The notes beneath the pieces are model-generated. The model searched no databases. It was not told the origin of the DNA and was given only the letters and a program-made list of their open reading frames with translations. A stretch of DNA of 64,000 nucleotides from the NCBI GenBank assembly GCA_029339505.1, contig JAQISU010000170.1, positions 1,236,001 through 1,300,000 on the forward strand, given 5' to 3'. The position numbers and the translations under genes were made by a program. Shown in pieces: positions 1-11,840 of this stretch; the first letter of the stretch is position 1; every line of letters starts with the position of its first letter. The stretch is from Unio delphinus. Taxonomy: Eukaryota; Mollusca; Bivalvia; Unionida; Unionidae.

Positions 1-2224
1 TTCAATGCTCAGAAGTTAAAAGGAAATAAAATGGTATTATCTTGAATTCCTGGAAATTCTTTTTGCCCAGTAAAGTATCAATCTCTACATTTCAGTCTGG
101 CCTTCTGATGGGCTATGTATACCTGGCAGTCAGAAATGGGTTGTGTCTAATACTCACCATGCAGCCCTTTGTATATGGAACCATACAGGAACCAGGATAA
201 CAGATCCATCATTTTTACAGGCCAGCTACTATCAAGCCAACCTTCCAGCTATCTTTTCAGGCCTTCCTTACAGCCTTCATTTTGTCCTTCCAATTTGATG
301 GTACATTGTTTCAGCTGTCTGACCTTCAGCACAGAACTGGCCCATCATTATTTGGTGTATCTCAAACAGGAAGTTGGTTTCTGTGAATTTTTTTTTTTAT
401 GACTTTTTGCTCAGTGCAGAAGTTGATTGGAGTCCTTTAGGTCACTTTTATATACACCCTTTGCAGATGGCACTGCCTTATGTCAGTAATACCTCGGGAG
501 AAATCAGAACTGGATATTATGATTGGTTTGGACACCAGTTTGGTTGGTAGGCTCGTCCATTGCTTTTCCTCATCATGGTAATGGCAGCATGAGATGTGAG
601 GACCCACATTTTCCAATTTGTACTTTATATAATGGGTATTTCTATGTTGGTTCTTTTGGCACAAGATATCAATCCATATCAAACACATTTTTCGCTGACA
701 ACATTTTAGCCAATTTTCTTTAAGGAATGGGCTAGGCTCTGCATAACAAGTGGTTCTTCACTCTTTAATCTTTCAGTTCACATACTTTGGGGGCATCCAA
801 TAAATCTCTTTGCAACAAGATCAAATCACAGGCAACTGACCTGGGCCATTCATAATTGGGATGGCATTTGTGGCTACATTTTCCGCAAAGTATTCTTATC
901 CCAAGAGTCACTCAGAAAATCTGGGAGCAGATTTGCAAAATGTTTCTGGTAACCCGTCTCAAAATGGGGCATGTCCTGTACAAATAATCAGCTTAACCTC
1001 ACCAGGAAATTCAACCCACTGAAACTTAGTGTTTCATCTCAGTCTAGATAGACTTCTTCATTTTAAATTCTTGTCAGGAGAGCTTTGCATAGAAAGGAAT
1101 GTCAACCTTTCGTTGTGGAATCTCATGAGCAAAAAGGTCAGTCACTTCAAAACCTTAAATAGAGAAGTGGCACTTTTTCAGGGACTGGTCCTGAGACAGC
1201 ATAATACTTTGAACCTTTTTGACATTTTTTTGAGTACAAAAGGTTAGTTCCAGTTATGATCAAGGGATATCACTGAATTTCCAAGACATTCAAACGTCAT
1301 GGTAGGGTGAGTATAGGCAACAACAAGGACCTATCAAACTTAATGGCCAACTTTAACTAGAATAGACCAGAATCACCTTTTTTCTTAAATGGAATCTCTT
1401 CTGAGTTTTTACTTGGCTCAACACAGATAAGTTTGAGCCCTTTACAAGAACCTCATTGCCATTTTGCAATATGTGCTTTCTGATAGTGACAGCCTCAGCA
1501 TATAGGATGTGTGTGATGGATACCCTTTCAGTTGACTAAAAAATTAACTGTAGACGATCAAAACTTTTTATCAATCTCTGACATGTTGTGAAGAGCTGCA
1601 TTGCAAAACGTGGTTTAAAATGCACATAAAACCAAGGGTTCTGGCATCTTTTTCTTCTTGTTTAAGCATAAAAAAATACAGGTCTTGACTGCAGTGGGTC
1701 ATATGTTTAGTGAATGATCAAAGGATCAGCTACACCTCATAAGGATTTCTACTGAGATCGAGCCATGATATAATAGAAGCCTTTGGCTGGCATGTACAAT
1801 CAGAATTTTGGAGCTTTCATCTCTCGGAGTTAAAATCTGGTGGGTCCAGTGTCTGTAGCCTAGATGACCAAAATACATGGCTAAGGTCAGCACATCCTCC
1901 TCATTTACATGGCTTTAGTGTTTTCGATAGATTTACATCCTTTCCTCAGTAAGGAAAAGTTTCTCCTTATTGGAATATTGTTGTTTCATGCGACTCTCTC
2001 TTGTGCTGCTTATTAGGAGAGCATTTTATAATTATTGTCGTGAATTTAGACAGTCTGTTCATATATTTCCTCCTTCCCTTACCTTTTCTCCTAATGTTAA
2101 TGTAATTGGATAATGTATTCAGCATAGAGAGTAAATTATTTAACAAATACTTAACGCTGACAGTGCTATTAAACCTTCCCACACTTCCCTTCAAATATGA
2201 GTATCCTCATTCAGTATAAATTGG
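1..2224 (-). mobile_element. Decayed repeat, possibly body of an old DIRS-like element
   Basis: No exon of a recognised gene is visible here. The stretch is presumed to be MYG1 intron, because the next exon to the right starts in mid-protein. On the minus strand it holds broken open stretches separated by stops, the longest at 437-688, and none carries a motif I can name. The only reason to link it to a DIRS element is the terminus-like sequence just to its right at 2225-2405, whose orientation would put the element body here. The assignment is inference and weak. It could equally be anonymous intron sequence. Confidence 0.3.
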
Positions 2225-2257
2225 TCAACAAATCAGGACATAGTTTTATTCCCTTGG

Positions 2258-2302
<45 letters not shown>

Positions 2303-2405
2303 AATTTTCTTCTTTTGTGTCATTGCTAGATTTGAGAGGTAGCAGAACATATTTCTAACATTACTGTGATTGGGTTAATATTCTCAGAAGAAATTTTTTT
2401 ATGAA
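2225..2405 (-). mobile_element. Diverged DIRS-type inverted terminal repeat
   Basis: The sequence resembles the right-hand inverted terminal repeat of the DIRS-like element ending at 35286. Shared blocks in the same order include 'gaggtagcag', 'tgtgattggg' and 'tattctc', followed by an A/T-rich end. The TA microsatellite at 2262-2299 lies where the other copy has 'tctatatgacatag', so it probably expanded from that segment. Divergence is high, so this is an old copy. Confidence 0.4.
2262..2299. repeat. (TA)n microsatellite
   Basis: Uninterrupted TA dinucleotide tract of about 38 bp. Confidence 0.95.
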
Positions 2406-2570
2406 GAAATCTGCTTTATCTTTATAAGAAACTACAACTAATTTGGAGTTCCTAATTGGGTAATTAATTAACGACAGACCCTTTTGGAAGGATTACTTTA
2501 ATTTGTATAATATTCAAACATGCTAAGACAAAGCCTTGTTCCTGCTTACAAAATCGGACCCACTGGTGGG

Positions 2571-2861
2571 ATTTCCCTATTATACATCAATGAATAGTTT
2601 GGGTTTTGACCCTCCAATGTGATTATCCTATCATGCACCAAAGGATATGTTGGGTTTTGATCCACCCACCCCCAGTGATATTACCCTATCGTCTACCAAT
2701 GGATAGGTTGGATTTTGACCCTGAAATGTGATTACCCTATCATACACTAATGGATAGGTTGGGTTTTGTATCATTACCCTATCAGACACCAATGGATAGG
2801 TTGGGTTTTGATCCTGCAGTGTGATTACCCTATCATACACCAATGGATAGGTTGGGTTTTG
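2571..2861. repeat. Minisatellite, about six units of 45-58 bp
   Basis: Six imperfect tandem units share 'ccctatcatacaccaatgga' followed by 'taggttgggttttg'. The unit contains a small dyad (ccctatc / gatagg). It lies in the presumed MYG1 intron upstream of the exon at 3405. An open frame read through it on the minus strand is a by-product of the repeat. Confidence 0.9.
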
Positions 2862-3404
2862 TTATTCATATACAGGGATGGTGCTTTGTAATAGAGAAAT
2901 ATCGATGAGACATGGTGTTTTGTAAGAGAATAATTACTGTATTCATTTACATTTCATTTACATTTACAGTGCATAATATGGTTACAGTAGTATTCCACTT
3001 AATTTTCATAATAAAATGCCCCATTTTTTTCTTCCAGTATGTATACCCTATATGCAAGCAGTTGTTTTATTTCACTCAAAAGATCATTGTTTCTGTACAT
3101 AATTTGGGATAAACAAACTGCTGATTAAACTTCTGGTATAATTTAAGGTATGGTGTTACTTTGGAAATAAATAAGACAAACCAGTGTTTTATTGTCACAA
3201 TTGATAGGGCACTTGCCTATTTATTGCATAAAATAAAGTGTTCAGATGCTCAAATATGAGGGAGAAAATGACAATCCCGTGTTAATTTAAGAAGTGTGAA
3301 ATATAATTGATAAATCTGTTGAATTGGTCTTTATTAAAATAAACCCAAATAAACCAGATTTGCAGACACAATCACTTTTATGTTTAATAACCTATGTGAT
3401 TCAG

Positions 3405-3586
3405 ATCGACTCAAGTGGTGAAATAATTGTACTGTCGGAAGGAGGTTGTCCCTGGAAGGATCATTTGTTTGCAGTAGAAGAGGAGGAAGAAATCAACCCA
3501 CTTATTAAGTATGTGCTATACACTGACCAAGCAGGCAAATGGAGGGTACAGTGTGTGCCAGTATCTCTAAATGGGTTTGAGAACAG
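3405..3586 (+). CDS. MYG1: MYG1 penultimate coding exon
   Basis: The acceptor is 'tgattcag' before 3405 and the donor is 'gtaagg' from 3587. The length of 182 bp leaves phase 2 at the donor. It encodes the conserved GGCPWK block and an acidic EEEEE stretch. Confidence 0.9.
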
Positions 3587-6500
3587 GTAAGGAGATTCAG
3601 AAAAATTAATTAATACACCTGAAATTAGTAGGTCAGAATGACCATGTGGCTTGATACTACTGACCTTGACCTTGCATAACTTTGACCTTTTCATTTACAA
3701 TAAACTTGTGTAAGCACAATTCCCAATATAACTATCTCACGACCTTTATATCTTGTTGATTTTAACTGTTTTTCTATTGTGTGATAAGCTTTCTTTCCAA
3801 AGAAAAATGCAATATTTAACATGCATAGACATCAGTCATCATTGAACATGACCAGACTGTTTTCTGATTGATAAAAATTTTACGAGTCACTGGAAAGGTA
3901 AAAAGCACATCCAGTCTGATGCTGATAACCTCATCAATTTGCATATATAACTTTGTGAAAATATAATGTTTCTAAGCTGGAGCAAAATCGGACATTAATT
4001 CCGTCTTCAGAATGGTAACAAATTCAGATACAAGGTTACCGCAGAAATATGCATAAGCCTTTGACATAATCATATTCATCCAACATACCAATGACGAAAA
4101 AGTATTTTACCAAGTTTGATCAGATTTCTGTGAAAAATGCAGTCTTGAATGATAAAAAAAATCAAACTAAAAAACTAAGCCAATCAGATTCAAGGTCACC
4201 TTCCTAAGATGTATATTTCCTGTTCCTGATAATACTCCATCTTTACTCATTATTTATAGTCATTTGACATATTGTGGATTTATCCCTGTTTACTAAGCCA
4301 AAAAATGGATTGTAAAAGTTGATATCTTGAAGATTCACCCAATCAGATGCAAGATCACATCATTAATACAAATCGATCTCACTCATAATTTTATGAAGTG
4401 CACACAGACAGGTGAACTGGTGCAAAAGGTAGGATAAGGTACATTTATAAATCTTCTCCATATGAAATCTATGAGTCATTTAAGCAAAAAACAATTTTTT
4501 TTACCTGATGTTCATGCACGAGCAAAGCAACCAATGGAACTGTTGTGTTTAGCACAATTAGCCATTGGGCTAATGGAAAATCGCTTGGAAGTTGATGTAT
4601 TAGGATGTATTCATAAATAGTCCCCAAAATGTGTTTTCTACTCAAATTTCATGTGAAAACTGGAAAACCCTCCAGGGGATTAATGTGTTAAAGGATCAAA
4701 TTAAATCAAACAGTATTTTGTCTGTTGCATATCATTATGTGTTAGTTAGATTTTCATCTTTTTATTTGAATCCTAAATTTGCCCCAGCATTGTTAAGATT
4801 GTTTCCTTTTAAAAATTGGTGAAGGAATTTAGTGATTGAAATAAAATTATGAATTATGCAATTGTATGTAATGAACCTAGGTAAAAATAATATATCGACA
4901 TTTTATTCCATCTGAATTTAACTAATAATACCCCTGATGATATAGAGGATTGCCCACTGTCTCTTAAACCAGTGTTTCCGTATTTACCTAGGCGACACTG
5001 GTGACATTGTTCCAAGTAATGTTTAAAAAAATACTGTAATGTCAAGTTTATTAACTTATTAATTCTTCAACAGGACTCCTAATTTTTTTTTACCCAGTTG
5101 AATTTACCTTACCTTTGAAACAAAGGGTCCTTTTGATTCAAATATCTCTCCTTAGCATCTTGAAATTACAATAAATGTTACCAGAAAAAGGCTACAAACA
5201 CTTTTTCAGGATTATAATGAATGATTATTCAGCTGTACCATTGCAGGACCATGTGTGCCCATTCTATTGAGCCAGACAGTACAGTAGTCCCTTCTTGTAC
5301 GGCCCCCCTGACCAACGGCCAGAATTCATTGGCACCGACGAGTTTCTGTTCAAAAGTACCCCTCACGAGAGGCCACCCGGCTAACGCGACCAGCGGCCAG
5401 CATTTTTGTGCAATAATATAAAATTTTCCCCCTCACGAGCGGCCTCATTTTATTTTTAAATGTATCCAGAACCAATAATTAATTCAAATCTTGACGTAAG
5501 GTAAGTAATTTTGATTATCTCTATCGTAGATACACGTCTCCGAGTGTCAAGTCGCCGTTAAAAGTGTCGACTAAAGATTTAAAGTATATCGTTATCTATG
5601 AAAGTCGATGTTTACAGGAAATGGGCTCAATAATGTTTTGATGGAGTTTGGGGTTTAACACCTATGTTGAGTTCTTCTCGTTGATGATTATAACCAGACG
5701 TAATTGTTATAATCATAACAAGGGTCAGCATAGGCTAAAAATAGATTTTGTACATTGGCACACGCAGAGAACCTTAAAAAAGACAATATGGTGCCAGACA
5801 AAGACCGGAAAAATTACGTGACCAAACAATATGGCTTCCTTTACGAAGGCTGCATTTCGTAGACTCGACACAAGTTTTGTCTGCATAATTAAATCGCATA
5901 CAGTTAGCAATAACCAAATAAATCATTACCAAACACTAAAATGTCATCACGTTAACGGATGCATTATTTTCGAAGAAAGTCGGTTATTCTACTCGACGAC
6001 ATCGGGGGGGGGGGGGATGCTGAACAATTGTATGTACAAGAGACTCGTAAAAACAAGTTTATGTTGAAATAATTTGAATAAACAAAGTAATAAGCAATAA
6101 GAAGGTTATTCAGCAGCAGTGGGAAAATGGAGCAAATGGAAAGATAATTATGTATGTAACAAGATGTAAATGACGTTTTTGAATCCATTTGCAAGGTACA
6201 TGACAACAATACCCGCTCGCATATCAAACTTACGCCAAGAAAACAAAAATAGTAACGTATATTCAGTTGAAATAAATTTGTTATTATGACAAAAAAAAAA
6301 CAACCTTTTATTGATTAATGTTTCATTTAGACGAAGATATTTAATGTTTTGAAGTATGTAGCTTTCTTACTACGTACATTACATATACATGTACTTCTCA
6401 TAATAAATTTAGCCCCCCTCCGGTTACGGCCACCCGCCTTATAAGGCCACTTTCCCGGTGCAACAGGGGTGGCCGTATAAGAGGGGGACTACTGTATAGG

Positions 6501-6970
6501 GGTTGGATAATGCAAGATAGTAAATATTTGTGAATGATATCAACAAGTATTTGCAGATTATCCAGTCATAATTTATGTAACCCTTTTATGATCCAGGTTA
6601 ATGTGGTTTGTATGTAGAATCATTGCATTTTGATCCCAGGCCTACCAATATTTATGAATAGTAAACAGGTGGTTTTAGAAATCAATATGAATTGTAATAA
6701 AGCAAAGTGTTGGGCTTTTTTTTTTTTTTTTACATATGCAATACAGAATGCCAGTATCCAATACATAGTATGTCATGTTTATTTTATAATTGTAGATTGT
6801 CCCTCTCAAAGGAGTGGTGTGGCTTGAGGGATGCAGAGTTATCAGAAAAGAGTGGCATACCAGGATGTATATTTGTTCATGCTAACGGTTTCATAGGTGG
6901 GAATGAGACATATGAAGGAGCCTTGCAAATGGCAAGATGGAACATCAGACAGCATGCAGAGTCTTCATAA
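3405..6970 (+). CDS. MYG1: MYG1-type 3'-5' exonuclease, C-terminal part (two exons)
   Basis: Two exons encode the C-terminal 118 or so residues of a MYG1 (UPF0160, DHH-like) protein. In other animals this is a 3'-5' RNA exonuclease acting in the nucleus and mitochondria. Recognition rests on family blocks: SGEIIVLSEGGCPWKDHLF and YTDQAGKWRVQCVP in the first exon, then GLRDAELSEKSGIPGCIFVH and FIGGNETYEGAL in the second. The join is in phase: the first exon ends with two bases of an Arg codon and the next supplies the third. The first part of the protein, with the DHH-type catalytic core, lies outside the window; no matching exon is seen between 1 and 3404. The C-terminus (MARWNIRQHAESS) ends shortly after the conserved block. 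The gene converges on DCAF7. Identity is firm and the gene is partial only because of the window edge. Confidence 0.92.
3587..6795 (+). other. MYG1 intron
   Basis: A 3.2-kb GT-AG intron. Its one recognisable content is the DNA transposon at 5282-6494. The rest (3587-5279 and 6497-6795) is AT-rich unique-looking sequence in which I see nothing else. Confidence 0.85.
5282..6494. mobile_element. Non-autonomous TA-flanked DNA transposon (Tc1/mariner-pogo type ends)
   Basis: The inverted termini are 'cagtagtcccttcttgtacg' at the left and, read inward from the right, 'cagtagtccccctcttatac'. A TA dinucleotide flanks each side (5280-5281 and 6495-6496), the target duplication typical of Tc1/mariner-pogo elements. 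The interior holds no transposase and includes a poly-G run near 6003-6015. A related terminus occurs at about 11555-11682. Confidence 0.75.
6796..6970 (+). CDS. MYG1: MYG1 last coding exon with stop
   Basis: The acceptor is 'ataattgtag' before 6796 and the stop codon TAA is at 6968-6970. The 175 bp complete the Arg codon split by the intron and then encode 57 further residues, including the GIPGCIFVH and GFIGG blocks. Confidence 0.92.
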
Positions 6971-7575
6971 TACAATGGTCATCCTACTGTATCATCTCTT
7001 AACATTAAATTGCTGTCTTGCCTTTGTAAAGTTTATCTGTGTCTTTTTCTAAGAAGCATTTATGAAAACGGAAGGACTATTTCCTATCATGAGTGACAGA
7101 CTAAATGGCAACTGCTGCACAATAACATTAAATTTTATAATACAAAGAAATCTGGTTTATGTATTTACTATTATACTGAAAGGCAGTTATTAAGATTTTA
7201 TGTATTTACTATTATACTGAAAGACAGTTTTTAAGATGTAATTATTTTAGTCTGGAGACTGAATCAACATTTACTGCATGATCATTTCCACCCAAAAGTG
7301 TGCTTATGTGGTGAAGTATTTAACTGCAGGTTTAATACTGGGTGGAAATTAGCTGCCACTTTCCTTAAAAGTATTAATTGCTTTATATCATGATCCATAT
7401 TCAAAACAAAATGGAGAAGACCCAACTAAATGAAACAGTGTGAATGGTTACACAGAGTAAGTCATAGCAATAAAACAAAAATAGTTATTTGCCATTACAG
7501 TAGTTATTCTTGTAGCTCAACAACCTTTATCACTAGAATGTATTTGGATGCTTCAAGTTATATTGTATATAAATC

Positions 7576-7629
<54 letters not shown>

Positions 7630-8512
7630 TTACTTATTAATCTCGCTGATTGAATTCCCCCTGACCTGGGTCACCAATTCATTTTGCATAAATAGGTTGA
7701 TCTAACATGATTAGAACTACGAGTCTGGTACCCAGTGATAGGCTATCTAAGAGTAGTTTGGGTGTTGGGTCAGCATCAGGAAGCTTGATGTTAGAGAAAC
7801 TTGGTTTGTTATCACCCATGTAAAATTGCCCCTGAAATTAATTGTAGTGCAAAGAGTTGTTGGCACAGGTAAATAATCCTGGCTGTTCAGTGTAATGTTC
7901 AAGTATCCATAACAAAACAAAGATAAAATCCAATAAGTGTTGAACACTGTTTAATTTTGATATAAACCTCACTTGAAACAAAGTCTGAAGCCTTCTCAGC
8001 ATTATTTTCAAAGGATACATCACAGAATAGAAGGGTTTCCTCTTGCAATATGGGAAAGGTGCATCTAAACAGTTTATATGGAAATGGCCGAAAACTGTAG
8101 CCACTACAAATTGTCATTCACTCTCAATTTTGTCTACATATACAGGTATTCTATAGTCAGCACTTCCAATCTATATACATTACTTTTTTTTGTGGTACTA
8201 TTTGTTTCCGCTGCAACACAAAATACTAAATGCAGAAAAGCATTAAATGGCACCTCTACACAAACTGTTTTACATGTGCATGTTAACTGGCTAAAATATC
8301 CTCAACAGTTTGGTAGTTATGCTCAGGATATGAAATATATTAACAGACCAATGGACATATTTCACCCTGCATTATATAACTGGTGATATAATAGGAATTA
8401 AGGTGTGAAAAGATCATCTTTATACATAAAGTAAAATACGAAGAAATGAAGAAAAAAGTCTGAATATGAATGTACAAATTCATTAATGATGTGATACTGC
8501 CATATTGTCAAT
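6971..8512. other. MYG1 3' flank
   Basis: Presumed 3' UTR and flank. A 41-bp direct repeat ('tatgtatttactattatact' plus following bases) occurs twice at 7157-7236. An AATAAA-type signal lies near 7469. A (TA)n tract occupies 7578-7627. No other gene is supported. Confidence 0.5.
7578..7627. repeat. (TA)n microsatellite
   Basis: About 50 bp of uninterrupted TA. It creates an open frame of alternating Tyr and Ile that has no coding meaning. Confidence 0.95.
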
Positions 8513-8641
8513 AAATACTAGTAACTACAACACTACAATACATACAACTACTATACTGTACAACTAAATGCATATAACTACAACACTGTACAACTAAATA
8601 CATGTAACTACGATACTGTACAACTAAATACATATACATGT
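8513..8641. repeat. Short minisatellite, about four units of 33-36 bp
   Basis: Imperfect tandem units built on 'actgtacaactaaatacat' followed by 'gtaactac'. Confidence 0.8.
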
Positions 8642-8989
8642 TAATCTAAACAGAAGAATAGCATTCAGATTTGCAAACTTAAAATGCAAAATTTTGTGCA
8701 TCTCTTGGTATTGAGCATGATTATTTTAATGTAAATTCTTAAACAGCAAAATGAGGTGGAATATTAGAATATATTTCCACAGAAAGTTAAAATATAGCAT
8801 TATGTCTTCATAAAAAAATCTAAAACAAATTTTATTGATTAAAATATTCTGATTCCATACAAGCTAAAATTTACTTGTTCATGGCTAAAATGTCTTTTTT
8901 TTCATGTGTTTGTGTAAAACCCTAACATTCCACAGTTCACATGTTTTATATCTATTTATTATAATTATGTCGGCTAAAATGTTTGCTTT

Positions 8990-9178
8990 GTGCGTTTAGC
9001 ACTATTTTTCAGCACATGATAGGCTATACATGGCAACCAGTATATACTTGATGTATATACTTGATGGTTGTTGAAGAACCACTAACCCACAGTAAACTAT
9101 TTGCAAGCTTTTTCACATAACCATGTTGGCTGAGCCAATACTTGAACCAATGCAAACAAAGGTGAGATTTCTATGATT
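8990..9178 (-). mobile_element. SINE, family A, degenerate copy
   Basis: Diverged minus-strand copy of the SINE seen best at 10776-11017 and 47319-47545. It keeps the blocks 'ataggctatacatgg', 'gcaagctttttcacata' and 'aggtgagat'. Confidence 0.65.
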
Positions 9179-9729
9179 TGTAAAGGCAAACACTTTCGAC
9201 CCCCTTGGCCATCCAGGGCCCAACTAAATATTTTGGCAAAAAATGATCATAATGAAAGTATCAGACATGATTTTTTTCTCCGTTTTAAAACAAAATTCCA
9301 CTTTTCTTCTGACTTGAATCCGTTTTTTCTTGATGTAGTCCGTTTTTTTAAAAATAATGTCCGATCCGTTTTTTTTCTCTGGCTTTTAATTTCTTTTCAG
9401 TCCCATTCCGCAACAACCCTTGTAACGTATTCGCTCCATATATTAGTTAGCCCACGACATTTGTAAAGAGTATTCTGATTGGTCAAAAGTTTAAATTCAT
9501 CCAATGAATCTTCATGTAAAGGAAACTGATGACAATGGAAAGAAAAAGCATGTTTGCAAAAAATGGTGTCCCTTGTTGTTCAGAGAGATGATGACACGAA
9601 AAGTTTAGATAAAGGTTTTTAAAAAATGGAAGGGAATGGCTGCAATGTATTGTCAACGTAAATTTAGATGGTCAGTTTATAAGAAAACTGAACGCTTGAG
9701 GACTGGCATTTTGTGCCATCTGCAATATA

Positions 9730-9985
9730 TACATTACAGAAGTCGTGGTTGAAAGAGTCTGGAACCGCACCTACAAATGAAGCTGCATACATTAAAAATT
9801 AAGCCCTCTGTCAGAATATGTGCACTGCATGTCGTCAATACAAGCTGGAGCTTGAAAGGAAAAAGGCTCTCGCTGAGAAGGAAAAGACACGATTGCACAT
9901 TAAGCCTGCAAAATCATTGGTGACTAAAGGGAAGACTAAAGAAATCTTTCTTAAAGCCGCAAAAAGAGTTAAACTGGCATATTAA
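9730..9985 (+). pseudogene. Unidentified coding-like remnant
   Basis: One plus-strand frame reads as protein-like text with Cys pairs followed by a Lys/Glu-rich helix, for example CTACRQYKLELERKKALAEK, and ends with a stop after KRVKLAY. It has in-frame stops upstream and no clear exon borders. I do not recognise the family. It may be a fragment of a transposon-encoded protein or of a retrocopied gene. Confidence 0.3.
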
Positions 9986-10737
9986 AAGGTTGTGTTCAGT
10001 GGACAAAAAGACAAGTGAATATATGGGATTATTTGGGTGTTTATTTTACATATTTGTTATGAAAAGAGAGAATTGTAATATGTTGGCAGTAAAGAATGCA
10101 TAATTATTGACTTAATCATGATCTGAACACTGACATGCACATGAAATAACTTAAGTACCAATAGTATTGGAGAACAAATTCATGTGACAATAAGCATTGT
10201 AAAATTATTAAAATTTTTGATAAGTTTGTTAGTTTTTCAAATGATTATTTTGTTACATATTATGGTCACAATTTGCACCAGGATCAGATTTTCATGCATG
10301 TAAAATTGCATTTTTAGTCGGGGGTCGAACCCTGATCAGGGGGCGGTGCCCCTCGAGACCCTGTTGGGGGAGTACCTCCAAACCCCACTTTCACCTCTTT
10401 TTTTTAACAGTCAAAATCATGTCTGAAGTATTCGAAACTAAAACCCCCAGAAATGGATAAATATTAATCAGCTAAAAATGAACATATCAACAAAAGGCTG
10501 TATTTGCATAATTTTTGTCTAAATTATTTACCTTTTTGTCCTGTAACAGAAGCCAGAATCTTAAAAATGCATCTTGTCTTGCAGAGTTTGTAATGATTGC
10601 AGTGAAATTTAGTATGTGTCATGGTGCTGACTAAATGATGTACATACATACTGTCCACTCGCGTGCAATTATTGTAAGAGTGACTGCCTTCTTGTTACTT
10701 ACAGCTAGATTCATTATATCAATGTAAATACTCATAC

Positions 10738-11165
10738 ATTTCAGTAAATTTCTGTGGAATTTAGTACATTTTAGTTGTTATAGGGTTTAACGCCATTTTT
10801 CAACACACAATAGGCTATACATGGTGGCCAGTATTAATGGTTGAGGAAGAACCTGGGAAAATGCCTGGAAAGAACCACCGACCCACGATAAGCTACTGGC
10901 AAGCTTTCTCACATACCCACATTGGCTGAATCAGAAACTAAAACCCACGCAGACAGAGGTGAGATGGCAGTGATCCATAATGGAGAGTGCTTGAGACCAC
11001 TCAGACACTCAGGGGAACTTTGTGCATATTATAGATATCATCAGTGAATTTCTGTGGAACATAGTACACTTATGTTGGTCATCATCTGTGAATTCCTGTG
11101 GGACTCTGTACAAATTGTGATCCTTTTGAATTCCTGTGAAAATTGGTACATACTATTGTCATCAT
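10738..11165. repeat. Minisatellite of about 45-bp units, interrupted by a SINE
   Basis: Units of the form 'tgaatttctgtggaat..tagtacat' occur at 10738-10775 and again three times at 11035-11165. Between the two parts lies the SINE at 10776-11017. Confidence 0.65.
10776..11017 (-). mobile_element. SINE, family A
   Basis: Near-complete minus-strand copy of about 240 bp. Read on its own strand it runs from a weakly tRNA-like head through 'ccaatgtgggtatgtgagaa' and 'cgtgggtcggtggttct' to a 3' end of 'ggcgttaaaccctataacaa'. Family members recur at 8990, 14990, 27417, 28185 and 47319. Confidence 0.8.
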
Positions 11166-11554
11166 TAGTAGATATGCCTGTTGACCAATCATTTAAATTT
11201 TAACTATTGTCAAAAGAGTTATGTATTTTTGGAAATACTAAACTCATCTCCATCATGTGGATTGGGGTGGGATGCAGTTAAGAAGTTCAGACCATGAAAC
11301 AAACCAATTTTCCAAGTTTACAGTTTGTATGCACTAAATTTACTTATAAAATACATTCCTAATTCATTTTGCTGCATTCTGTTGGCATTTCATTCATGTT
11401 TGCATTTATCTATTATCGCACCATTTATAGTTTTATGATCTCAGAAATGCATTCTTATTGTGGATTTAATATTCCATTCAGTGTCCTTTCATTTTCATTT
11501 GTTAGGACCAAAACGGAAATGCGTTTACTTAACTCATTCAGCCCTACATTTTTT

Positions 11555-11682
11555 GTACTAAAATGCTGGTCACGTTAGAGGGGTGACTGTTCTTGAGGGG
11601 TACCTTTGAAAACAAACTCATCGGTGCCAAGGGATTCTGGCCGCTGGTCAGGGGGGCCGTTCAAGAGGGGGACTACTGTATC
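11555..11682. mobile_element. Solo terminus of the 5282-6494 transposon family
   Basis: It matches the reverse complement of the left end of the element at 5282. Shared blocks are 'aaaatgctgg', 'ctcatcggtgccaa', 'ggtcaggggggccgt' and the tip 'gggggactactg' followed by TA. I found no partner terminus, so this is a fragment or a strongly rearranged copy. Confidence 0.6.
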
Positions 11683-11840
11683 AGCATCCTCTTCTGATGA
11701 CGATTCAATTTCAAGAAACATCAATGTCCGATTCTAAATCTTGCAAATTATCCAGCTGCTCAATATTTTCGAGATCAAACCTGAGAAACAACTCATTTTC
11801 CCTCTCATTGTCAAAAAAAATCACTCTTGTGTCGGCCATC
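11683..11840 (-). pseudogene. Possible N-terminus of a transposase-like protein
   Basis: From an ATG at about 11840, the minus strand encodes an acidic stretch beginning MADTRVIFFDNEREN with many Asp and Glu, broken by stops further on. Acidic N-termini of this style are seen in the piggyBac remnants at 41302 and near 53866, but no motif proves the link. The segment abuts the transposon terminus at 11682. Confidence 0.25.

Noticed and set aside
437..723. Overlapping open frames on both strands, the minus one 83 residues long
   Set aside because: No recognisable motif and flanked by stops; kept only as part of a possible old element.
5831..6067. 78-residue open frame within the transposon at 5282-6494
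   Set aside because: It runs through a poly-G tract, has no transposase motif and no homology that I can recognise.
7430..7705. Plus-strand open frame with alternating Tyr and Ile
   Set aside because: Translation of a (TA)n microsatellite.
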